Below, one piece after another: positions 27,901-30,133 of a DNA stretch of 64,000 nt. Position 1 is the stretch's first letter. The number at the start of each line of letters is the position of its first letter. The DNA is from Ostrinia nubilalis (lineage: Eukaryota > Arthropoda > Insecta > Lepidoptera > Crambidae). Position numbers and translations under genes: made by a program. The stretch is from contig NC_087112.1 of NCBI RefSeq assembly GCF_963855985.1, positions 684,501-748,500 on the forward strand, written 5' to 3'. The notes below the pieces were generated by a model that made no database searches, was not told the DNA's origin, and worked only from the letters and a program-made list of their open reading frames with translations.

Positions 27901-29517
27901 CAGCGCTGTCAACCGGCTGGAGAGCTGCCCGATCTCTTGCACTGCTGTTAGGATTTCTGGATCTAGATGGGAAAGTGTGCATGTTAAAAGCGTCGTAGAT
28001 TCAATATCAAGAAGAAAGTGCATATACGAGTATTAACGATCCTATATCTGGTTATTCACGGTATCTTTTTGGTTCCTAATAACTTTACATTATGATCGCA
28101 ATAAAGATATTAAAGGTTGATAATAATTAACTTAACAGAACTGTATATTATGTTCAGACTAATTCACATCATAAAGGCGCTGGACACAGGCCACTACCAA
28201 CCGGGCAGCATGAAAAGCATTGGGGGAGGCCTATGTTCAGCAGTGGACGTCTTATGGCTGAGATGATGATGATGAATTCACACCAGGTACAACAATGTGC
28301 TCTAAAACTGATCTAAAACTTCCAATCATCTGTTCTTCTTTGCAGCGCTGCGTGACAAATCGTAACATAGTGAGACAGGTGACACTTGGTGGACTGACAA
28401 TGACAATCTGAAGGTCTCGAGAAAGTTTCTCGGAGAAACAATTGGATGTGAGCAGAGCAAGACCGGTCGTTGTAGAAATCCTTAGGGGAGACCTTTGTCC
28501 AGCAGTGGACATCATTACAAAAGGGTAATCTTGTACCCGACTTGTACCGACGTCGAGCTATTGTAAACTCAGCCACGAAATTCCAATCGACCAGCAGATC
28601 AAGCGCCGCAAGTGGAACTGGATTGCCCACACTCTCCGAAGGGACCCCGATCACATCCCTAAGCAGGCTCTGGAATGGAACCCCCAAGGAAGACGCAAAC
28701 GTGGTCGCCCCAAGCAAACTTGGCGGCGCACTGTAGCAGACGAGTCGAAGAAAATCGGCAAGACCTGGAGCGAGATCAAGCGAGAAGCTCAAGACCGAAC
28801 GGGATGGAGGACTGTTGTGGACGCCCTGTGCCCCATCTAGGGGACATAGGACCTTAAGTCAAGTAAGTCAATCTTGTACCAGGCCTCTTCATCTCCGCGA
28901 GTTTACATCGAAAACAAAACACGCACGATGGCCCCACCTACAGGATACTATTCGACAAGGCCTCACATACGAGCGAACATTGACTCACGCACGCGTATTC
29001 TTGTGTATGATGGAAGAAAATAAAGAAAATGGTGTACGAAATACTGTGCAGTATTTAACTGCCTAAATAATAATAAAAACACAGAATGTACTTTTAAGTT
29101 GCCTTAAGACACTGAGAGGAAAATAAGTAGTTTATATTATTCATGATAATTCATGCTAAATCATGTATTTCCTCCGCCATTTTCCGTAGTTTGGCACCCA
29201 CGTCACATCATCTTACCGAAGTCAGCCCTAGCTTCGGCGCAGTGCCGATCACTGACGTTTGTCAACAAAATGGTGCTTGACTCTTGAGACAGGCTAAATT
29301 ACACCATATTGTAAATGACATTGAGCATTAATTTTTTTAAATACCTTCGCGAAGTAAAACTTTTGTACGTAGTACTTATTATTATTCTGTGCTTGTACCC
29401 ACCATAGTGCAGGATGTCTGCCACGTCGTGCAACGCGCGTTGCGTGTCGCGCACCAGCCCCCGTAGCGTGCGCGCGCGACCCGCCACGCGCCGCGACCAC
29501 GCGCCGCCGCCTGCCAT
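808..29517 (-). CDS. DSTYK: Dusty protein kinase (DSTYK orthologue), N-terminal 14 exons, kinase domain off-window
   Basis: Spliced gene on the minus strand. Coding exons in transcript order: 29403-29517, 27802-27962, 17683-17799, 15660-16094, 14456-14655, 13411-13520, 12814-13070, 10527-10758, 9103-9332, 7746-7908, 5463-5550, 4731-4898, 3325-3454, 808-926 (2525 nt, about 841 codons). All junctions are GT-AG and all phases match. Recognised by collinear similarity to the non-kinase half of vertebrate DSTYK: 'LRIQYGATTQVHLTL' (LRFTYGTQTRVSLAL), 'FDMARELQVVPKKIQY' (FDMQRDLQITPKRLEY), 'VDCLKDTYFGTLQRCL' (VDYLRESFVGTLERCL), 'NRLHHTEDIKLAIRKK' (GRLEKTEDLWLRVRKD). DSTYK is a cytoplasmic dual-specificity kinase linked in vertebrates to FGF/ERK signalling; its insect role is unclear. 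The catalytic domain must lie left of base 1. Odd: five exons have downstream decoy copies of their 3' ends. The protein is somewhat longer than the vertebrate N-terminal half because of Ser/Asp-rich inserts in exons 4 and 9. Confidence 0.9.
1016..1140. repeat. MITE-like hairpin
   Basis: The two arms (starting 'gtgtaaagcaat' and ending 'attgctttacac') are inverted copies of about 42 bp around a ~40-bp loop. It has no coding capacity. It sits in intron 13 of Dusty. Confidence 0.7.
1430..1768. repeat. Decayed exon-13-end repeats with an RTE tail remnant
   Basis: Several degenerate units contain 'tctcacctg..cggagatgaccctgg', matching the exon 13 3' end plus donor (reverse strand). Period is roughly 50-60 bp and irregular. 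A degraded RTE tail (minus) occupies about 1432-1480. Confidence 0.6.
1769..1994 (-). mobile_element. 5'-truncated RTE-type LINE fragment
   Basis: The minus strand encodes the C-terminus of an RTE reverse-transcriptase ORF ('GRRSVGRPPTRWTDD', 'DRSLWKTLGEAFVQQWTSFG'). It is flanked by a perfect 12-bp target duplication, cccactatctca, at 1757-1768 and 1995-2006. It was inserted into the exon-13-derived repeat array and so is younger than the array. Confidence 0.85.
2007..2641. repeat. 107-bp tandem array derived from Dusty exon 13 end plus donor
   Basis: About six nearly identical 107-bp units start at 2007, 2114, 2221, 2328, 2435 and 2542. Each contains, on the minus strand, the last ~65 bases of exon 13 ('SLGPQRLARVISAQ') and its GTGAGA donor, then about 40 bp of intron and unrelated sequence. 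GC- and CpG-rich. Open reading frames run through it because of the composition; 107 is not a multiple of three, so this is not a protein repeat. Confidence 0.9.
2985..3050 (-). mobile_element. RTE LINE 3'-end fragment
   Basis: 'gtttcagccaaatgacgtccactgctggacaaaggcct' is the reverse complement of the RTE tail seen at 1769. Only the last ~65 bp is present. Confidence 0.7.
3325..3454 (-). CDS. DSTYK: Dusty exon 13 (authentic copy)
   Basis: Acceptor TTGTTCTAG, donor GTGAGA. 'VLSPVWRRQVALHTAHSLG' then 'PQRLARVISAQ' matches vertebrate 'ITLEWKRKVAQEAIESLSAS' and 'KLAKSICSQ'. The exon's last ~65 bp, with donor, is repeated about six times at 2007-2641 and in decayed form at 1540-1768. Confidence 0.92.
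3647..4545. repeat. Exon-12-end copies and 51-bp minisatellite
   Basis: Partial copies of Dusty exon 12's 3' end are at about 3653-3670, 3694-3800, 4081-4200 and 4449-4545, each next to a GT donor (GTACAC, GTACAC, GTAAGT, GTTGGT). Between them, about 3830-4445, is a 51-bp minisatellite (units start at 4291, 4342, 4393). Its unit contains 'cacctggagaatag', the reverse of an exon-12-like 'CTCCAG|GTG' junction. Confidence 0.8.
4731..4898 (-). CDS. DSTYK: Dusty exon 12 (authentic copy)
   Basis: Acceptor GGTTGCAG, donor GTGAGT. 'CLESLESSCRQEL' continues exon 11 (vertebrate 'CLQSLEKSQ'). 'LLSVARQVDLQPCASFSLLR' then 'SMLDSLRRLF' matches '[20 protein letters not shown]' and 'MLWEQIKQIIQRI'. At least four partial copies of its 3' end lie downstream, at 3653-4545. 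Confidence 0.92.
4987..5161. mobile_element. Harbinger-like MITE (TTA target duplication)
   Basis: Terminal inverted repeats begin 'gagtaggcgcacaccgttga' and span about 35 bp. The element is flanked by TTA at 4984-4986 and 5162-5164, typical of PIF/Harbinger. It was inserted into one copy of a local duplication within intron 11 (compare 4930-5240 with 5310-5430). Confidence 0.75.
5463..5550 (-). CDS. DSTYK: Dusty exon 11
   Basis: Acceptor TTTGTCCACAG, donor GTAAGC. 'LVKFVDCLKDTYFGTLQR' is a close match to vertebrate 'LISSVDYLRESFVGTLERC'. Phases match exons 10 and 12. Confidence 0.95.
6317..6531. mobile_element. 215-bp MITE, copy 1
   Basis: Perfect 18-bp terminal inverted repeats, 'aatgagggctatcgtttt'. 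Internal direct repeat 'gcgccactgtagagtaaggtcctgtca' occurs twice. Near-identical to the copy at 16917-17132. The right end abuts the decoy donor of an exon 10 copy. Confidence 0.85.
6537..6660 (-). pseudogene. Truncated copy of Dusty exon 10 (copy 3)
   Basis: Copies about 125 bp of the exon 10 3' end ('SSWGSPRWSAGAVCNNDSNM') with a donor-like GTGAGTA. The 5' part and acceptor are replaced by 'cggagcggag' repeat sequence. Whether it is ever spliced is unknown. Confidence 0.75.
7143..7262 (-). pseudogene. Truncated copy of Dusty exon 10 (copy 2)
   Basis: Nearly identical to the 3' part of exon 10, with a good GTAAGA donor. It is truncated at the same point as copy 3, so the two copies share an origin. 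No convincing acceptor upstream. Confidence 0.75.
7575..7735 (+). mobile_element. RTE LINE 3' fragment at the exon 10 donor
   Basis: Plus-strand RTE tail ending in (atg)n. Flanking sequences 'atgttcttacc' (7564-7574) and 'atgttcatacc' (7736-7746) look like an 11-bp target duplication with one mismatch. This target spans the 5' splice site of exon 10. Confidence 0.75.
7746..7908 (-). CDS. DSTYK: Dusty exon 10 (authentic copy)
   Basis: Acceptor TTTGCCCTCACAG, donor GTATGA, 54 codons plus one base. Encodes 'SIRIENESSSWGSPRWSAG' and 'NNDSNMSLKQASLDVQQT'. This is the only one of three copies with a clear acceptor and matching phases. An RTE fragment is inserted directly at its donor. Confidence 0.85.
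7965..8150 (+). mobile_element. Degraded RTE LINE tail
   Basis: Encodes broken remnants of 'WRSRSGRRSVGRHPMRWTGD' followed by 'LGEAFV', the same family as 1769-1994 but decayed. Confidence 0.6.
8159..8376 (+). mobile_element. Lep1-like non-autonomous Helitron
   Basis: Starts 'tctacactaatattataaa' and ends 'gccgcgggcggaaagctag', the 5'-TC and CTAG-3' ends of lepidopteran Helitron-like repeats. Same family as 47059-47280 and 52706-52969. Confidence 0.6.
8593..9070 (-). repeat. Three tandem copies of the Dusty exon 9 end
   Basis: Copies B, C and D of 'SCDSYNFEDYEIIQETDESL' plus 'SVSESFRK' end at donors near 8912 (GTGAGT), 8758 (GTTAGT) and 8593 (GTGAGT); the authentic donor is at 9102. Spacing is 190, 154 and 165 bp. 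The frame reads through B-C-D without a stop, but a TGA separates the authentic copy A from B. The gaps between copies are too short for normal introns. Confidence 0.85.
9103..9332 (-). CDS. DSTYK: Dusty exon 9 (authentic copy)
   Basis: Acceptor TTTATTCCAG, donor GTGAGTG. Joins exon 8 through a split Asp codon and ends at phase 0. Encodes a Ser/Ala/Asp-rich stretch, 'SASASDGEEAVSCDSYNF', then 'EIIQETDESLSVSESFRK', probably a disordered phospho-acceptor region. Three more copies of the last ~130-150 bp follow immediately in transcript direction. Confidence 0.8.
9340..10273. other. Dusty intron 8, first half: direct repeat
   Basis: 9340-10015 shows no gene or known element. From about 10018 a ~165-bp degenerate direct repeat is present ('ctcgctcgaacaatgcctctccagg' / 'ctcgctctcgaatgagcctctccgg'), with a third partial copy at 10456-10500 after an RTE insertion. 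Confidence 0.5.
10274..10455 (+). mobile_element. RTE LINE 3' fragment with 10-bp TSD
   Basis: 5'-truncated RTE tail ending in (atg)n. Target duplication gatcctggtg at 10264-10273 and 10456-10465. Inserted in the direct repeat of intron 8. Confidence 0.85.
10527..10758 (-). CDS. DSTYK: Dusty exon 8 (coiled-coil segment)
   Basis: Acceptor CACCTTCCAG, donor GTAAGTA. 'FDMARELQVVPKKIQYVAT' and 'QEQQLYETINEK' match vertebrate 'FDMQRDLQITPKRLEYTRK' and 'KENELYESLMN', the most strongly conserved block. The heptad-rich 'QELLQIMQEVLQEMRAEVNN' is probably coiled coil. Confidence 0.95.
10825..10905 (-). repeat. tRNA-derived SINE fragment
   Basis: Contains a B-box-like 'gggttcgattcccgcc' (about 10874-10889) with no complete tRNA fold. 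The opposite strand gives the 'AGIEPTTF' peptide often seen from such repeats. Probably a SINE remnant. Confidence 0.45.
11092..12730 (-). mobile_element. 5'-truncated non-LTR retrotransposon (Jockey/CR1-like)
   Basis: Carries the C-terminal RT portion (11754-12722) and a long 3' region ending in a (taa)n tail at about 11092-11120. Lies in Dusty intron 7 in the same orientation as the gene. The 5' end is lost within the RT palm domain. Confidence 0.8.
11754..12722 (-). CDS. LINE reverse transcriptase, C-terminal fragment
   Basis: 322 codons starting at 'GIPQGSTLGPTLFLAYVNSL' (RT motif 4), with catalytic 'FADDTALI', then 'THKYLGVTIDKNLNWKPHI', a thumb region ('LERAQRAVIKVMLRKP') and a stop. 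This is the order of Jockey/CR1-group LINEs. Endonuclease and the first RT motifs are absent, so it cannot be autonomous. Exact clade uncertain. Confidence 0.85.
   Translation of the reverse strand: MTYGIPQGSTLGPTLFLAYVNSLCKLKIDSGSTLAFADDTALIFWGATWSQVKKSTESGLVKVIKWLDHNLLTINVPKTKCITFRISEVNKPPPEFNIKAHVANCSNDRITPCNCPDIIQTETHKYLGVTIDKNLNWKPHITPLSNRVRKLLHIFRNLRESADTVLITKIYLALCQSLLTYCIPVWGGAAATHLLELERAQRAVIKVMLRKPRLYPTNTLYTEANLLTVRQLFILHSVLRYHKTFVPSQSLQYKRRKRTPVPIFNSIFARRQLFYTGPSLYRHFSDTNQIYKMNRTSLKVKLKHILTSLSYDATENILKMIA
12814..13070 (-). CDS. DSTYK: Dusty exon 7
   Basis: Acceptor TCTCTTTCCAG; donor is the weaker GTTTGT (phase 0). 'TALLNNTVKFATDCLQSYLL' corresponds to vertebrate 'FSHQVLQTRLVDAAKALNLV'. 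The weak donor is the only one giving the correct phase for exon 8. Intron 7 holds a LINE fragment (11092-12730). Confidence 0.9.
13411..13520 (-). CDS. DSTYK: Dusty exon 6
   Basis: Acceptor TTATTACAG, donor GTGAGTG. Encodes a Lys-rich segment 'RPKKKSTDSRR' and 'FMNDLLDQWELM'. Little direct similarity to vertebrates, but the phases on both sides match and the frame is open. The basic stretch could be a nuclear localisation or membrane-contact patch (inference). Confidence 0.85.
13690..13812 (-). mobile_element. RTE LINE tail, degraded
   Basis: Begins with (atc)n, then 'tttcagtcataggacgtc..', matching the reverse complement of the RTE tail. Located in intron 5. Confidence 0.65.
14456..14655 (-). 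CDS. DSTYK: Dusty exon 5
   Basis: Acceptor TTCTTCTCAG, donor GTATGG after two bases of a split Arg codon. 'SQVLFVLFSDSRDIRE' fits the hydrophobic strand around vertebrate 'FPVFFFKVPKL'. Then comes an acidic Glu/Ser segment. Two TIR elements lie directly upstream in intron 4 (14690-14903 and 14917-15178). Confidence 0.85.
14690..14903. mobile_element. TA-flanked MITE (mariner-like), 214 bp
   Basis: Near-palindromic, with arms of about 70 bp starting 'aagtccggttgccgagca' and flanked by TA on both sides. The arms are long relative to the loop. No transposase. Confidence 0.7.
14917..15178. mobile_element. Second TIR element beside the first
   Basis: Imperfect inverted ends, 'ttagtgcctaagatatg' and 'catatcttaggcactga', continue for about 45 bp ('cacgggagggtg' / 'cacccctcccttg'). 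It lies 13 bp from the MITE at 14690. Confidence 0.6.
15660..16094 (-). CDS. DSTYK: Dusty exon 4
   Basis: Acceptor TTACTTTCAG, donor GTATGT, 145 codons in phase 0. 'MLEIELNNPFLKDGLRIIVP' corresponds to 'ELEVTMHHALLQEVDVVVAP'. The next block, 'LYAVDRIGKNVFSDSF', aligns only loosely with the vertebrate protein. The 3' half is an acidic Ser/Gly/Glu-rich stretch, probably disordered. An RTE LINE fragment sits about 55 bp upstream of the acceptor. Confidence 0.9.
16150..16485 (+). mobile_element. RTE LINE 3' fragment (C-terminal ORF end) with TSD
   Basis: The longest RTE fragment here: an open frame from about 16152 to a stop near 16460 encodes 'KLKWQWAGHIVRRTDGRWGS' and 'GKRSVGRPPTRWTDD', the RTE ORF C-terminus. 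It ends in (atg)n. A perfect 10-bp target duplication, aagggagctt, is at 16140-16149 and 16486-16495. Inserted in Dusty intron 3. Confidence 0.9.
16917..17132. mobile_element. 216-bp MITE, copy 2
   Basis: Same element as 6317-6531, with the same 18-bp inverted termini. Located in Dusty intron 3. The flanks share no obvious target duplication beyond the AT-rich edge. Confidence 0.85.
17683..17799 (-). CDS. DSTYK: Dusty exon 3
   Basis: Acceptor is a T-rich run ending TTTCCAG; donor GTGAGA; 39 codons, phase 0 at both ends. 'LRIQYGATTQVHLTLG' and 'NKRPWETLPIQ' align with vertebrate 'LRFTYGTQTRVSLALPG' and 'HQGNWETIPEED'. No duplicated donor is visible here. Confidence 0.95.
17985..18097 (+). mobile_element. 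RTE LINE tail, short
   Basis: 'aaaggtagcaagaaggcgctggatgcaggccgct' to 'cgtcctgtggctgaaataatgatgatga'. It adjoins the left part of the exon-2-derived repeat array in intron 2. Confidence 0.75.
18112..18540. repeat. Exon-2-derived repeats, left segment
   Basis: Three decayed copies of the Dusty exon 2 3' end with donor (reverse: 'CCATTGG.TGCAGATGG' then GTAAG), donors near 18117, 18256 and 18470. The intervening 'ctgtagatcct..gcagcag' matches a decayed exon 2 interior. Continues at 23091 across the copia insertion. Confidence 0.75.
18546..18749 (+). repeat. Copia 5' LTR
   Basis: 204 bp, followed directly by the primer-binding site. Matches the 3' LTR except for two positions noticed (gtgtaaa/gtgtaaag region and attcagttg/attcaattg). 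Confidence 0.93.
18866..21559 (+). CDS. Copia Gag-Pol, N-terminal part (gag, protease, integrase, RT start)
   Basis: 897 codons. Copia-type gag (residues about 1-215), zinc knuckle CYNCNKYGHMSKFC (about 217-230), protease 'WYVDSGASLHM' (about 258-268), integrase HHCC with 'WHRRMGHL' and 'CIPCLKG' and core 'DYSRKVSVYF', 'TAPYTPEQNGLAERMNRTL', then RT 'WVFKTKRDEKGN'. The stop is not native: the frame leaves copia after 'DIHQ' and enters an inserted LINE tail. The first ATG (18866) lies in a leader; another Met eight codons later is equally likely. Confidence 0.92.
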   Translation: MNLLRRKMAMNNVQIDKLLGRENYCTWKFAVQTFLQHEELWECVEPADGVTVNPKLDLKAKTKIILLVDPVNYIHVQDAQTSKEVWQNLRNAFEDSGLTRKVGLLRDLVNTTLEGCSNIEEYVNKIVSTAHKLRNIGFNVDDEWLGTLMLAGLPEQYKPMIMGLESSGIKISTDSIKTKLMQEVKESNVSVLYTKHKSTLRQNYNSNQNNKPAGPRCYNCNKYGHMSKFCNNKKKNNNNNKGFAAVFSAAHENMNSVEWYVDSGASLHMTNMPDCMYDVRAPPIQNIKVANNTSVAVEKIGNVNLDLIGENGKINHIQVRDILYVPQLSTNLLSVSQLVKNGCKVIFHEAGCEIYNSEKTLVATARLINNMYKLNTVKGNAYLSTSHEQNIDVWHRRMGHLNYNDVNKLPLCTEGVKIMNTNDSNNNNCIPCLKGKQTRLPFKNIGSRATAPLELIHSDLCGPMETPSMGGARYFITFIDDYSRKVSVYFLKNKTNIKEVFAIYKKEMENQLDCKIKILRTDNGLEYINNQMSIYLAGTGIKHQTTAPYTPEQNGLAERMNRTLVERARCMLFDAGLPKQYWAEAVETAAHIINRSPTRVLDYVTPLEKLTGIKPNISHLRIFGCKAMVHVPNKKRLKWDSKSTEMIFLGYCENTKGYRLMNPITKKITRSRNVTFIEDCLYNKNESINNNNKLQIPVPLTENIQIPSTQENSTPVCDNQTGSTSNSDESFDSTVEVAEQDTTYEPSTDCSFDSPNRFINLRPRRRQPISEEEDSNHACLAISQDPTTVEEAMSCAESSHWKKAMEDEYKSLMKNNTWVLCDLPTGKKAISCKWVFKTKRDEKGNIAKYKARLVIKGCAQRRGLDYNEIYSPVIRYTSLRYLFALAVKYDLDIHQII
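21551..21663 (+). mobile_element. LINE 3' end plus poly(A) inserted in copia pol
   Basis: 'cagggcagatatgtaccatcctagac' to 'gccttgttatgcat' plus an A run of over 20. The same tail occurs at about 53218-53322 (plus) and 43285-43385 (minus). It separates RT residues 'DIHQ' and 'MDAVSAFLQG', so it is a 5'-truncated LINE insertion disrupting the RT. Confidence 0.85.
21664..22899 (+). CDS. Copia Pol, C-terminal part (RT rest and RNase H)
   Basis: Resumes with 'MDAVSAFLQGDVEETIY' right after the poly(A). Contains the catalytic 'AVYVDDLILF', 'DLGELKYCLGF', and RNase H 'GYCDADWASNEDDRRS', 'STTEAEYMSLS', 'CDNQSAIKLA', 'KHIDIRHHFVR'. It continues a few codons into the 3' LTR. It was originally one frame with the upstream part. 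Confidence 0.92.
   Translation: MDAVSAFLQGDVEETIYMSQPPSFEENNTQVCLLKKSLYGLKQASRQWNKKLDNTLKEIGLTQSLLDPCIYYNIEKEDITFLAVYVDDLILFTSSVKTRNHIKEKLLSNYEMKDLGELKYCLGFHVYRNRKQGTLCMYVDQKQYIQNILTKFGMCNCKSVKTPIDPKTKFNMNKEENSTVDTTSYQEIIGSLLYLSQGTRPDISYAVNTLSKFNSKPEMQHLVALKRVLRYLKYTENYALTYKQNIDEKSIHGYCDADWASNEDDRRSCTGYVFLFQGGAITWNSHRQQTVALSTTEAEYMSLSSCTQEAMWLRQMQEEFWPYCSTIPVLILCDNQSAIKLAGTENYHSRSKHIDIRHHFVRNKVQLKKIDIKYIQSSEMVADSLTKGTPQLKLDYCSTKMGLCPREDIGI
22887..23090 (+). repeat. Copia 3' LTR
   Basis: 204 bp, preceded by a polypurine tract and followed by the CCATT target duplication. Confidence 0.93.
23091..23370. repeat. Exon-2-derived repeats, middle segment
   Basis: Three units with donor-like sites near 23128, 23234 and 23341, spaced 106 and 107 bp. 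Each carries 'cccatctgcatccaatgggaggtca' (reverse of the exon 2 end) and 'caactcctgtct'. Lies between the copia and R1 insertions, which split one array. Confidence 0.8.
23772..26912 (-). CDS. R1-clade LINE ORF2: endonuclease and reverse transcriptase
   Basis: 1046 codons. The APE-type endonuclease (residues about 1-215) has 'VVMGDLNAKSTAWGS' and 'LSDHRYICFDI'. RT has 'LDIANAFNSIPH', 'GVPQGSVLGPLLWNIGYD' and catalytic 'CYADDTLVI' (Asp pair near 663). A Cys-His motif, 'CHQCDDPVDTAEHTLEVC', lies near residue 950, as in R1/TRAS/SART elements. Start ATG 26912 follows the ORF1 stop by one base, suggesting reinitiation-coupled translation. No stop interrupts it, so it could still supply enzyme. Confidence 0.93.
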   Translation of the reverse strand: MASKFLLANVNHCARAQDLLHQSMAQWSTQICVVSEPYLIHKRDDWAGDTDEKVVVITNTAANSGPFKKVRRGRGCVAVLVGDIVVIGGYFSPNRSIAEFEIFLAEIGSLTSGWGCPHHTVVMGDLNAKSTAWGSRLTDVRGELLEEWLMSNGLVIVNRGTVNTCVRMQGGSVVDITFATPALASRVQNWEVLEEVETLSDHRYICFDISPLRFTVPSYSNRSPETTGPRWALKKLDRDTLAVASLIESWSPWSDATEPSSEVNWLREAMSRVCDAAMPRVGKLPSRTGVYWWSPELAQLREACVTARRRYSRHRRRQRRDETQDAPLYGLYQSAKKELRGAIGEAKNAAWEELLSTLKQDPWGRPYKLVMSKLRPWAPPITTSMDPGLLGAVVQALFPARPDFTPPVRYSAAEADTGEAPDVTEGELGGAILRLQAKKTAPGPDGVPGKALVLALKNGLEPRFRALLTACLSRGIFPLQWKIGKLVLLKKEGRPTDSPSAYRPIVLLDEAAKLFERVIAVRLIRHLEEIGPNLATNQYGFRHGRSTVDAIAEVKNVAEREVARGGSVVAVSLDIANAFNSIPHSCIEEALKHHRVPQYLQNIIRAYLADREVIFPTADGWGRRPVECGVPQGSVLGPLLWNIGYDWAIRGNQLPGIKIVCYADDTLVIAKDKTYREAAIRATAGVAEVVGRIRRLGLTVALHKSEAICFHGPRKRPPVGSEIVVGGISIAVESTMKYLGLILDSRWNFKAHFKVLSPKLVRVSGALCRIMPNLRGPHMGCRRLFAGVVRSMALYGAPIWVDALGRENISALRRPQRIMAKRLVRAYNTVSREAACALAGTPPWELEAEVLAEVYHRTAAARSSGNPPAPREVEHWREEAREAIIDEWADWLAEPSAGHRTVTALQPCLRQWLEAREGPLTYRMVQVLTGHGCFGKYLHRIGRERTTACHQCDDPVDTAEHTLEVCTAWAPQRARLQAAIGLDITLPAMIKAMVGSKPGWDAVKAFCEAVIATKEAAEREREEDPSADPIRRKRVGQRRRAFARRL
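26914..27519 (-). CDS. R1-clade LINE ORF1 (gag-like), N-terminally truncated
   Basis: About 200 codons: an RRM-like fold region ('SNLRVSGLDDSVTAEEIKGA'), then CCHC knuckles 'CFRCLEAGHVQAVC' and 'CFRCGQLGHKAAAC' and a third imperfect one, then a basic tail. The first Met of the open frame lies in flanking array sequence, so the native start is lost. ORF1 binds element RNA in this clade. Confidence 0.88.
   Translation of the reverse strand, partial: RSKLKTIYNENEIRVSRPVKCSNLRVSGLDDSVTAEEIKGAVVKVGGCPAEQVKVGSPRRDHTGLFTSWVSCPVAAAKLVLEGRLLVGWVAARVRLLPTRELRCFRCLEAGHVQAVCPAEVDRSRQCFRCGQLGHKAAACSNEPHCSVCAAAEKPAGHRIGTKACKAPGIKVGRRAAASAKDQPKPSHSKEGPEEVEMAGE
27522..27660. repeat. Exon-2-derived repeats, right segment
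   Basis: Continuation of the array after the R1 insertion, with one donor copy near 27594 and 'ccggcagcagttgtcttcccagcaag', which is close to exon 2 itself. Confidence 0.75.
27802..27962 (-). CDS. DSTYK: Dusty exon 2
   Basis: Acceptor TTTCCCATCTAG, donor GTAAGTC. Encodes 'EILTAVQEIGQL', then 'ALVVLGTTAEARARLLHCLL', matching vertebrate 'CILILGQDCNVKCQLLNLLLG', a GTPase-like hydrophobic strand plus helix. It joins exon 1 in phase (split Asp codon) and exon 3 at phase 0. Its 3' end and donor are the source of the decoy array in intron 2. A partial copy ('ITAVPEIGQLKILARQ') lies just downstream, around 27700-27785. Confidence 0.85.
28168..28275 (+). mobile_element. RTE LINE tail
   Basis: 'aaaggcgctggacacaggcc' to 'cgtcttatggctgagatgatgatgatga'. 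Located in Dusty intron 1. Confidence 0.75.
28565..28845 (+). mobile_element. C-terminal fragment of a different LINE
   Basis: A plus frame reads 'IKRRKWNWIAHTLRRDP', 'GRRKRGRPKQTWRRTVADES' and 'AQDRTGWRTVVDALCPI' then a stop: the terminal part of an RT ORF unlike the lepidopteran RTE tails elsewhere in the window. A short RTE-like tail ('cttaggggagacctttgtccagcagtgg') lies just upstream, at 28478-28515. Confidence 0.7.
29403..29517 (-). CDS. DSTYK: Dusty exon 1 (start codon)
   Basis: Starts at ATG 29517 and ends with one base of a split codon before GTGGGT. The Arg-rich helix 'RTLRGLVRDTQRALHDV' matches the vertebrate N-terminus '[20 protein letters not shown]'. An acceptor-like TTTACAG at 29539-29545 suggests an upstream non-coding exon. 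An out-of-frame ATG at 29528 overlaps the start. The region is very GC-rich. Confidence 0.8.
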
Positions 29518-29992
29518 GACGTCACCATGCGATTTAACCTGTAAACCAACAAGAGCTTAGCGAGGCCTGCTTCACGTGTTGAAACCTCCGATAACCTATT
29601 GGCGGATGTAGGTACACTAATAATAGTGTGAACACCATCTCGGTTACTTTCTCCTCTCTTCTCGCGTGCGTCACCCATACTTCGGTCTGCGGGCTAGCGC
29701 TTTGACTTGGCCAATTGGCCGCATAGTGTACATCCGCCATATGACCCGCAATACACGGTCAACTTGAAACAACTTGTAACGACAGCTTCAAGCTGCGACT
29801 GCATAGCAAACTACAGTATTCTACGGAACCGCTCGCGCTCGAGCAGTTGTGACTATTTCGGGCGGTTAGCAGCAAGGAAGACCCGTTTATTAAAAAAATA
29901 ATTAAACTACACTATGACTGTATGTTGATCACTCACTGGCTAACTGCTCGAGCTGTCCATGTATGGCGGACCTATTAGGAATTTATTTAACT

Positions 29993-30133
29993 CCCGTATT
30001 CACAAACGATGCTTGCTCAAGTGAAGCAGCAAATCGAACGCACAGCGTTGAATAGAGCTCTGTGATTGGTTCGTGTGTCACTCTGTGCGTCCACGCGCAC
30101 TGTGAGACCTCATAATAATGTTTGTGAATACGG
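29993..30133. mobile_element. MITE family 'cgtattcacaaac', copy 1
   Basis: Inverted ends 'cccgtattcacaaac' / 'gtttgtgaatacggg'. The interior, 'gaatagagctctgtgattggttcgtgtg', is shared with three other copies in this window. Lies about 0.5 kb upstream of Dusty exon 1. Confidence 0.8.
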
